28,340 nt of DNA from DASZZY01 sp036260395 (GTDB lineage Bacteria; Actinomycetota; UBA4738; CALAEC01), in the NCBI GenBank assembly GCA_036260395.1, contig DASZZY010000161.1:1-28340 (forward strand). Direction: 5' to 3'. A program made the translations under genes and the position numbers. Below, one piece after another: positions 18,623 through 24,913 of the stretch (position 1 is the stretch's first letter; every line of letters begins with the position of its first letter). The notes beneath the pieces were generated by a model. It had not been told where the DNA came from, searched no databases, and saw only the letters and a program-made list of their open reading frames with translations.

Positions 18623-18784
18623 TCAGTGGCGCCGGCCCTTCAACGCGGGTGACCCCGTGTCCGCGCCGATGACCTCCTCCAGGAGCACGCGGATGTGCCT
18701 GAGCTCCACGAGGACGGCGTCGAGGCGCACGTTCAGGTCTTCCTGCGCCTCGCGCAGGGGCTCCAGATCCATCAACAGTCCCAT
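18623..18784 (-). CDS. Small helical protein (53 aa)
   Basis: A short, highly charged helix-forming protein. Residues 5-40 have leucine, valine and isoleucine spaced in a heptad-like way (MDLEPLREAQEDLNVRLDAV...), which suggests a coiled-coil dimer. The tail ADTGSPALKGRRH is flexible and basic. ATG at 18784 is chosen because a near-perfect GGAGGTGA lies just before it; the frame is open upstream to 18838 but without a better site. I do not recognise a family. It converges on the HAD gene with a 1-nt gap and is divergent from the YihY gene. Its strong ribosome binding site supports real translation. Confidence 0.65.
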   Translation of the reverse strand: MGLLMDLEPLREAQEDLNVRLDAVLVELRHIRVLLEEVIGADTGSPALKGRRH

Positions 18785-18831
18785 GTCACCTCCGTTCGGG
18801 CATTCGACCGGCTTGTTCCCTCGGTCCGCTT

Positions 18832-18853
18832 GGGGCAAACCACTTGGTGCCCC
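18832..18853. repeat. Inverted repeat GGGGCA-N10-TGCCCC
   Basis: Six-base perfect arms lie in the 92-nt gap between the small helical gene and the divergent YihY gene. The spacing fits a dimeric repressor operator, but the arms are short and GC-rich, so chance is possible. Confidence 0.3.
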
Positions 18854-18876
18854 GCGGCTCGGGGAAACATGAGGGC

Positions 18877-19707
18877 GTGGCGCTCGGCGAAGGGTGGCGG
18901 ACCAGGGCCGTGAGGTGGCTGCGGCGTCGGCTGCCCCCGCCCCTCCGCCGGGCCATCGAGGACGCCTCGGGCCAGGACATCCCCCTCCACGCCGCCGGGC
19001 TGGCGTTCTTCGCGCTGGTCTCGTTGATCCCGCTCACGATCGTGGCGATGTGGGTCGCGAGCCTGGTGGCCGGGGAGGGCCGGGTCGAGCGCCTGGCCCA
19101 GGCGCTGGCGGCCATCGCCCCGCGCAACCTGGGCGCCGACCGGGCGCTGATCCGGGTCGCGGAGCTCGGCACCTCGCTCGGGGTGGTCGCCATCGTGGCC
19201 GCGCTGGCGCCGGCGACCGCGTACGGGTCCGGACTGGCCCGCGCCTTCCGCCGGCTCTCGCCGAAGGACCCCCCGGAGGAGCTCCGCGGGGTGCTGGGAC
19301 GGGGGCTCCTGCTGCTGGTGGTGGTCCCGTTGTTCGTCCTGGGCACCATGCTCGCCGCGTTCGCCGCGACCTCGCTGTTCGAGGAGGCGCTGCTGCGGGC
19401 GCTGGGCTGGGTCCTGGCGCTGGCGCTGGCATTCCTCGGGGGCGGGCTCGCCGCCGCGCTGATCTACCGGGTGTTCCCGCCCGAGGCGCTGCCGTGGCGG
19501 GCGGTGCTCCGCGGCGCCGCGGTGTCCGGGGCGGGGGTTGCGCTCCTCACGGTTGCCTTCGCGGCCATCGTGGGCCTCGGGGCCGACTTCACGAAGTACT
19601 ACGCGATGAGCGGGCTGGCCGGGATCGTGCTCCTCGCCACCTGGCTGTTCGTGGCCAACGCCGCGCTCCTGACCGGGTACCGGGTGGCGCTGCGGGCCGC
19701 CCGCTAG
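18877..19707 (+). CDS. YihY/BrkB-family inner-membrane protein (276 aa)
   Basis: An integral membrane protein of the YihY (formerly RNase BN/BrkB) family. The cytoplasmic start is Arg-rich. The motif DIPLHAAGLAFFALVSLIPL matches the first family helix, followed by about five more hydrophobic segments, including GLLLLVVVPLFVLG and a last one in SGLAGIVLLATWLFVANAALLTGYRV. Families in this group are proposed transporters; the substrate is unknown. GTG at 18877 is preferred; a TTG at 18844 would extend it by 11 residues. Only a weak GAGGG precedes the GTG. The stop codon shares a CTAG with the convergent exchanger gene. Confidence 0.87.
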   Translation: MALGEGWRTRAVRWLRRRLPPPLRRAIEDASGQDIPLHAAGLAFFALVSLIPLTIVAMWVASLVAGEGRVERLAQALAAIAPRNLGADRALIRVAELGTSLGVVAIVAALAPATAYGSGLARAFRRLSPKDPPEELRGVLGRGLLLLVVVPLFVLGTMLAAFAATSLFEEALLRALGWVLALALAFLGGGLAAALIYRVFPPEALPWRAVLRGAAVSGAGVALLTVAFAAIVGLGADFTKYYAMSGLAGIVLLATWLFVANAALLTGYRVALRAAR

Positions 19708-20630
19708 ATCGAGGCCGTCCCCATGAGCCAGACCGCGTACATGACGAGGACGACGACGCCGACCCCGCGCCAGGCGCGCCCTCGCCACAGGAACGCGGTG
19801 GCGACGACGGCGTAGACGGCCGCGACCCCCAGGAACGCCAGGGCCGCGGCGCCGTCGAGCGCCAGCGGACGGACGAGCGCGGCCAGGCCCAGAACCCCCG
19901 AGCAGAAGGCGGCCAGCGTGCCGAACAGGTTCCCCGTGGCCAGCTCCGGGGTCCCGCGGCGGATGGGGATGACCTCGAGCAGGACCTCGTCCAGGCTCGC
20001 CAGGACCCCGACGATGGCGGCCCCGACGAACCCGGCCTGGAGGGTGGTGCCCTCCAGGACCCGGCGGGCGCCGTCCAGGAGCAGCGTCGCCCCGAGGTAG
20101 AGCAGCGCCAGGCCGAGCACCGCCATGCCGATCAGCAGCGAACGTCGGCGGGTCCCGGTCGCCTCGCGCTCCACCTCCTCGGCTCGGGCCCGCGCCAGGC
20201 GGCCCTCCCGGACGACCAGCCACACGTACGCCGCGTACAGGGCGATGAGCGCCAGCCCCTCCAGGCGGCCGACGAACAGGTCGTACAGCACCAGGCCCGT
20301 CACGACGAGGGCCAGCGCCGGCGCCAGGACCATGGCCGGCTCTGGGGACTCCACCGGCTTGCGGGCCAGCAGCAGGGCGATCCCGAACGCCGCGCTGAAC
20401 AGGAACAGGACCGTGCCGAAGATCTCGCCGGCGGCGATCGAGGTCTGGCCGCGCCCGGCGGCGACGAGCGCCGTCCCCAGGCTCTCGGCGTCGATCCCGA
20501 ACAGCAGGGCCCCCAGGGCGAACGCCGGGATGCCGGCGGCCCGCGCGATCCCGACGGCGCCCCGGATGGCCGCCTCCGCCCCGAGGTACAGGAGGCCCGC
20601 GCCCGCGACGAGGAGGCCCACGGCCAGCAC
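19704..20630 (-). CDS. Divergent sodium/calcium exchanger-family membrane protein (308 aa)
   Basis: Ten or so membrane segments arranged as two inverted halves joined by a charged loop (REGRLARARAEEVEREATG, about 141-159), the layout of the CaCA cation antiporters. The two alpha repeats are recognisable: 36-80 (GALLFGIDAESLG...AAGEIFGT) and 201-240 (GVLASLDEVLL...ATGNLFGT). The usual GTSxPE signature is altered in both, reading GIDAESL (Glu49) and ASLDEVL (Glu215), so the key glutamates remain but their surroundings do not. The ion may therefore differ from Ca2+. The GTG start is 7 nt after TAGCCT. It follows the sigma-factor gene by 41 nt on the same strand. Confidence 0.75.
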   Translation of the reverse strand: MLAVGLLVAGAGLLYLGAEAAIRGAVGIARAAGIPAFALGALLFGIDAESLGTALVAAGRGQTSIAAGEIFGTVLFLFSAAFGIALLLARKPVESPEPAMVLAPALALVVTGLVLYDLFVGRLEGLALIALYAAYVWLVVREGRLARARAEEVEREATGTRRRSLLIGMAVLGLALLYLGATLLLDGARRVLEGTTLQAGFVGAAIVGVLASLDEVLLEVIPIRRGTPELATGNLFGTLAAFCSGVLGLAALVRPLALDGAAALAFLGVAAVYAVVATAFLWRGRAWRGVGVVVLVMYAVWLMGTASI

Positions 20631-20637
20631 GCCGCGA

Positions 20638-20643
20638 AGGCTA
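20638..20643 (-). promoter_or_regulatory. Leaderless -10 box of the exchanger gene
   Basis: TAGCCT on the minus strand, 7 nt before the GTG, inside the 41-nt gap after the sigma-factor stop. The exchanger can therefore be transcribed separately from the sigma gene. Confidence 0.55.
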
Positions 20644-20671
20644 GCGGAACCGGGGCGAGAGCCGTCCGGGC

Positions 20672-21832
20672 TCAGGCGTCGGCGGGGGCGGATCCGTGGT
20701 GGACGAGGACCCGGCCCTCGACGTCGCGGGCGGTGAAGATCACGGTCCCCGGCTCCCCGACCAGCGCCACGAACATCCGCAACCGGCGCTCCAGCGTCGG
20801 CGCGGCGTCCACGAGGCGGGCCGTGCCGGTCCTTCCCGAGCGCGACTCGAACGTCACCTCATCGACCGCCTCGGACACCGTCCCGGCGTAGACGAACGGC
20901 GGCCCAGCCCCGGCGGTGACGTGGGAGACCGGGCGGGAGGCCGCGTCCCGGAAGCAGGTCGAGGCTCGCAGCGTGCGCTCGGAGCCGACCGTCTCGACCT
21001 CGACGCACAGGTGCTCCGCGGCGGGACGCCACGCGGCGAACACCCGCCACCGCGCGCCCCGCTCCACCCCCGAGGCGACCATCGTGCGCTGGACCTGCGT
21101 CGTGGGGTCAGGGACGCGCTGGGCCCGGATGGGGGGAACATGGGGGAGGACCCGGGGGGCGGTGAGGGCGGCGCCCGCCACGAGGACGGCCATGACGACC
21201 GCGGCCCGGGCCAGGCCGGAGGCCTCCCGGCGGCGCATCCGGCGGCGGACGTCGCGGGGGACCGGCGCAGGCACCGCCGGCAGCACCGACTCGCCCCACG
21301 CCGCCAGGGTGGTCCGCAGGTCTGGCTCCACCTCGCTCGTCGTTCCTGCCGTTGCTGGCACGGGACCGGCCAGGGCCCGGATCCCCCGGAACGCCAACGA
21401 CCGCGCGGTGGCCACCGAGCATCGCAGGAGGTCGGCGGTCCCGGCGGGCGAGAGGTCCTGGTGGAAGCGCAGCACCAGCGCCGCGCGCTGGCGTCGCGGC
21501 AGGGCCCGGAGCGCCTCCCACAGGTCCATGGCAGTCGGATCGCCCGGCACGTCGTTCGCCGAGGCAGAACCGCCGGCCGCCCGGCGCGTCTGAGGCCGGA
21601 GCGTCCGGAGCGGCGAGAGGTGGAGCCGCACCGTCTCGCCGCGGAGGGACGAGGCGAACGCGTGGGGCCGGCGGACGTGCTCGAAGCGTCCGACCAGGCG
21701 CAGGAAGGCCTCGTGGACCAGGTCCTCGGCCTCGCGCCGGCTCCCGGTGAGGAGGAACGCCATGGCCCCGACCATGGGGACGTGGCGGACGTACAGCTCA
21801 TCCACACGCGAGGTGGTCGTCGCTCTCGCCAC
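20672..21832 (-). CDS. ECF sigma factor fused to a transmembrane and C-terminal domain (386 aa)
   Basis: Residues 10-70 resemble sigma region 2 (VRHVPMVGAMAFLL, then EAEDLVHEAFLRLVGRF), and 101-155 resemble region 4 with a helix-turn-helix (LPRRQRAALVLRFHQDLSPAG...SVATARSLAFRG). A linker with an Arg-rich end (192-203) leads into one hydrophobic segment at about 207-226. About 155 residues follow, containing Cys276 and Cys293 and beta-rich patterns, and would lie outside the cell if the Arg-rich side is cytoplasmic. The architecture implies a sigma factor tethered to the membrane, with sensor and sigma in one chain; this is inference. GTG at 21832 lacks a good ribosome binding site; an AAGGAGG 22 nt upstream is out of register for it. 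The exchanger gene lies directly downstream. Confidence 0.8.
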   Translation of the reverse strand: MARATTTSRVDELYVRHVPMVGAMAFLLTGSRREAEDLVHEAFLRLVGRFEHVRRPHAFASSLRGETVRLHLSPLRTLRPQTRRAAGGSASANDVPGDPTAMDLWEALRALPRRQRAALVLRFHQDLSPAGTADLLRCSVATARSLAFRGIRALAGPVPATAGTTSEVEPDLRTTLAAWGESVLPAVPAPVPRDVRRRMRRREASGLARAAVVMAVLVAGAALTAPRVLPHVPPIRAQRVPDPTTQVQRTMVASGVERGARWRVFAAWRPAAEHLCVEVETVGSERTLRASTCFRDAASRPVSHVTAGAGPPFVYAGTVSEAVDEVTFESRSGRTGTARLVDAAPTLERRLRMFVALVGEPGTVIFTARDVEGRVLVHHGSAPADA

Positions 21833-21892
21833 GCGGAGCCCCCGTCCATCATCCTCCTTCGATGGGCGTGCGGGAACCGGCCGGCGGGTTGG

Positions 21893-23245
21893 CTAGTGGT
21901 CGCTCTTGCCGGTGAACTGGAACGACGCCAGCTTGAGCGCCGGCACCCGGGACGCGGCGAAGAAGAACTCCCCGGCCAGCTCGGTCTCTCGCCCGACGAG
22001 GTCGACGCCTCGGAGAGCCTCGAGGAGCGACTGCGTGAACCGGAAGTTCTTGACCGGGTGCTTCACCTCGCCGTCCTCGACCAGCCACGTCCCGTCCCTG
22101 GTCATCCCGGTGATGATCGCCTCGCGCGGGTGCACGACGTTCGAGTAGTGGAACCGGGTCACCAGCAGGCCGCGCCCGGTGGCCGCCACCATGTCGTCGA
22201 TCGAGGCGTCACCGGGCTCGAGGAACATGTTGAGCGGGAACGAGCCCTCGGGGTTCGGCGGCGGGAGCGCGTGGCCGGTCGACTCGGTCGCGGCCTGTCG
22301 GGCGCTCCGGCGGTCGTGGACGCCGCCGCGGACCACGCCGCCCTCCACGAGGTCGACGCGCCGCTTGGGCGTGCCCTCGAAGTCGAACGGCAGCCCGATC
22401 GTCAGCGGCGAGCGGGCGTCGTCGTAGATCGTGACGCGCTCCGACAGGAGCCGCTCGCCGATCCGGCCGGAGAAGCACGATCGCCCCTCGGCGATGGCCC
22501 GTCCGCCGAAGCCCAGGTATCCGAGGAACGCGACGATGGTGGCCACGGCGGCGGGCTCCAGCACGACCTCGTAGCGCCCGGCGTCGAGGTCGCGCGGGTC
22601 GCGGCTGTCGCGGGCCTTGCCGAAGGCACGCTGGCCCACGGCCGCGGGGTCGATGTCGGCGGACCGGCGCGAGGTGACTTCAGCGAACCCGGTCCCGCCG
22701 TCCGGCCCGGAGACCACCGTGCTCACCTGGGCCTGCGTCATGGGCGCGTAGCAGAACTGCCCCTCCGTGTTGGCCAGCGCGACCTCCATGGCGGTGGTCT
22801 CGAACGCGCCGGCCGCGTGGAAGCCCTGGCCCACGCGCCCCACGAGCTCGGCGACGCCGTCGGCCCGTCCTGCGGGGCTGGCGCCCGCCGTCTCCTCGTC
22901 GAACGACGCGGGACCGGGGTCCGCGGGCGCCGGGGGGGCCAGCCCCGGGAACAGCGGATCCGGAGGAGCCATCCGAGCCAGCTCCAGCGCGCTGGCGACC
23001 GCCGATGCGGCGCCGTCCTTGGTGAGGTCGTTGGTGGCGCTCACGCCGATCCGGCCGCCGGTCACGGCCCGGACCCGCAGCCCGGTGTCCTCGCGGAACG
23101 TGCTCTGGTGGATCGCCGAGTTGGCGAACCGCGTGAGCCCTCCCCACTGGTGGATGAGCAGGACCTCGACGGCGTCGGCTCCCGGCGTCCCCAGCGCTGC
23201 GTCGGCCACCTCGCGGATCTCGTCGGGTCCGACCGGGCCGGGCAT
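21893..23245 (-). CDS. pmbA: TldE/PmbA-family protein, partner of TldD (450 aa)
   Basis: The non-catalytic half of the TldD/TldE metalloprotease, which in E. coli matures microcin B17 and degrades CcdA. It has the TldD/PmbA fold with the N-terminal region ending in GLRVRAVTGGRIGVSATNDL and the C-terminal region with DGTWLVEDGEVKHPVKNFRFTQ. It lacks the HExxxH zinc motif, as expected for TldE. A Gly/Pro/Ala-rich loop near residues 95-130 appears longer than the core needs. The ATG at 23245 lies 54 nt after the tldD stop on the same strand, so the two are an operon; the ribosome binding site is weak. Cellular substrate in this organism is unknown. Confidence 0.9.
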   Translation of the reverse strand: MPGPVGPDEIREVADAALGTPGADAVEVLLIHQWGGLTRFANSAIHQSTFREDTGLRVRAVTGGRIGVSATNDLTKDGAASAVASALELARMAPPDPLFPGLAPPAPADPGPASFDEETAGASPAGRADGVAELVGRVGQGFHAAGAFETTAMEVALANTEGQFCYAPMTQAQVSTVVSGPDGGTGFAEVTSRRSADIDPAAVGQRAFGKARDSRDPRDLDAGRYEVVLEPAAVATIVAFLGYLGFGGRAIAEGRSCFSGRIGERLLSERVTIYDDARSPLTIGLPFDFEGTPKRRVDLVEGGVVRGGVHDRRSARQAATESTGHALPPPNPEGSFPLNMFLEPGDASIDDMVAATGRGLLVTRFHYSNVVHPREAIITGMTRDGTWLVEDGEVKHPVKNFRFTQSLLEALRGVDLVGRETELAGEFFFAASRVPALKLASFQFTGKSDH

Positions 23246-23299
23246 CCTAGCGGCCCCGCGGATCCCGCCGGGGGGAGCGAGCGCGACGCGTCGGGTCGC

Positions 23300-24739
23300 T
23301 CATCGGACCCCGACCCGCACGTTCCTGAACCGCGCCGGCGAGGTCCCGTGCCCCACCCTCGCGGTCTGGCCCGGCTGCCCCTTTCCGCAGTTGGGCGTCC
23401 CCCACACGGTCCAGGTCTCCGGCCCGCCGACCGCGTCGCACGAGCCCCAGAACTCGGTCGTGATTCCCGTGTAGTTCGGGTTGCGGTACATCTCCGTCAG
23501 CCGTCCGTTCTGGATCCGCCAGGCCACCTCGCACCCGAACTGGAAGTTCACGCGCTGGTCGTCGATGGACCACGACGTGTTCGTCGACATGAACACGCCA
23601 TCCTTGGTGTCGCCGATGATCTCCTCGAGGGTGCCCTCGCGCGGCTCGAGGTTGATGTTCGTCATGCGGATGAGCGGGAGGTTCTCCCAGCCGTCGGCCC
23701 GCATCGTGGCGTTGGAGCGGTCGTCGATCACCGGGGCCGTCTCGCGGCTCGAGATGAAGTTCCGGAAGACGCCGTCCTCGATCACCGGGACGCGCTGGGC
23801 CGGCACACCCTCGTCGTCGTAGCCGAACGTCCCCAGGCCGCCGGGCAGTGTGGCGTCGGCTGTCACCGTGACCAGTGGCGAGCCGTACCGCAGCTCCCCG
23901 CGGTCGCCCGGGGAGAGGAACGACGTCCCCGCATAGGCCTCCTCCATCCGGAGCACTCGGTCGAGCTCGATGGGGTGCCCGATCGACTCGTGGACCTGGA
24001 GGACCATCTGCTGGGAGTCGAGGACCAGCGTGGTGTCCATGCTCGGGCAGTCCGGTGCCGTCAGGAGCTCGACCGCCTCGCGGCCCACGCGCTCGGCCTC
24101 GTCGATCAGCGGGAGCCCCCGGATGTGCTCGTACCCCGCGGCGGCGATGTGGCCCCGGAACGAGTTCGGGAACGACCGGCGCTGGATCTCGCCGTCGCCG
24201 ATCGCCGTGGCCTCGATCCCCCCGCCGGAGTGGGTGATGGTCTGGGTGATGGCGGCCCCCTCGGACGAGGCGAAGGCCTGCTGCTTGCGGTAGAAGTCGA
24301 GCATGGCCTCGGCGAAGGACAGCCCCTCGACCTGGCGCATCTGGCGGGAAGCCCGCATCAGGAGCTCCACTTTCTCGGACAACGGAACCGCGAACGGGTC
24401 CTCGCGCACCGGTGTCTCCCAGGCGTCGGTGACGGGGTCGACCTCCGCCAGCCGGACCGGTTCCCGCGGCAGCCGGGCCGCGGCCCGGGCGATCTCCACG
24501 GCCAGGCGGGCCGTCCGCTCGATCTCCACGTCGGCCAGCCGGGCGGTCGCGGCGAACCCCCAGTAGCCGCCGGCCAGCACGCGGACCCCGAGCCCCTCGG
24601 AGCGCGAGCGGTCGATGCCCTCCATCTCCTGGTTCTTGACCGAGAGCGACTCGCGCTCCTCAGAGACCCAGCGGGCGTCGGCGTAGTCGGCGCCCGCTGC
24701 GCGCGCCACCTCTACGGCCTGCCTGGCGAGATCGAGCAT
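23300..24739 (-). CDS. tldD: TldD metalloprotease (479 aa)
   Basis: The catalytic zinc-protease subunit of the TldD/TldE heterodimer, which cleaves unfolded peptides threaded into its central channel. The zinc site is H250-E251-S-I-G-H255, with the third ligand expected at the Cys of FWGSCDAVGG near the C-terminus. The N-terminal pattern ADYADARWVSEERESLSVKN is typical. ATG at 24739 is supported by GGAGGAGG directly upstream and a TAGGCT box 20 nt before it. The frame extends far upstream without a stop but is then antisense to the M14 gene. It is the first gene of the tldD-pmbA operon and is divergent from the secreted M14 peptidase. Confidence 0.95.
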   Translation of the reverse strand: MLDLARQAVEVARAAGADYADARWVSEERESLSVKNQEMEGIDRSRSEGLGVRVLAGGYWGFAATARLADVEIERTARLAVEIARAAARLPREPVRLAEVDPVTDAWETPVREDPFAVPLSEKVELLMRASRQMRQVEGLSFAEAMLDFYRKQQAFASSEGAAITQTITHSGGGIEATAIGDGEIQRRSFPNSFRGHIAAAGYEHIRGLPLIDEAERVGREAVELLTAPDCPSMDTTLVLDSQQMVLQVHESIGHPIELDRVLRMEEAYAGTSFLSPGDRGELRYGSPLVTVTADATLPGGLGTFGYDDEGVPAQRVPVIEDGVFRNFISSRETAPVIDDRSNATMRADGWENLPLIRMTNINLEPREGTLEEIIGDTKDGVFMSTNTSWSIDDQRVNFQFGCEVAWRIQNGRLTEMYRNPNYTGITTEFWGSCDAVGGPETWTVWGTPNCGKGQPGQTARVGHGTSPARFRNVRVGVR

Positions 24740-24759
24740 GGCCTCCTCCGTGGGCGGAC

Positions 24760-24765
24760 AGCCTA
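24760..24765 (-). promoter_or_regulatory. Putative -10 box of tldD
   Basis: Reads TAGGCT on the minus strand. Transcription would begin near 24753, leaving a leader of about 14 nt that carries the GGAGGAGG ribosome binding site. Confidence 0.5.
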
Positions 24766-24877
24766 CCAGCGGCGGCCGACGTGGCAGGCGAGACGCGGGG
24801 CCGGGTGAATGGGACGAAAGCCACCGGGCGGAAGAAAAGGGCGCCGGAGAGGCAGGAGATCGGCGTCCGGCCGCCGA

Positions 24878-24911
24878 ATCCCTCCCGCATTGTCCTCGGT
24901 TAGGGAGGGAT
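24878..24911 (+). promoter_or_regulatory. Inverted repeat covering the ribosome binding site of the M14 gene
   Basis: ATCCCTCCC (24878-24886) and GGGAGGGAT (24903-24911) are perfect 9-base arms with a 16-nt loop. The right arm contains the Shine-Dalgarno sequence and ends 2 nt before the ATG at 24914. In RNA the hairpin would hide the ribosome binding site. If transcription starts inside the repeat, it could instead be a DNA operator. The promoter itself could not be placed. Confidence 0.55.
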
Positions 24912-24913
24912 CC

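Noticed and set aside
23244..23249. TAGGAT overlapping the pmbA start codon as a -10 box
   Set aside because: A start 7 nt further on would fall inside the gene with no usable start codon there, and pmbA is expected to be co-transcribed with tldD.
20696..24808. 1370-residue plus-strand frame
   Set aside because: Antisense to the sigma-factor, pmbA and tldD genes, all of which have clear motifs; composition typical of a shadow frame.
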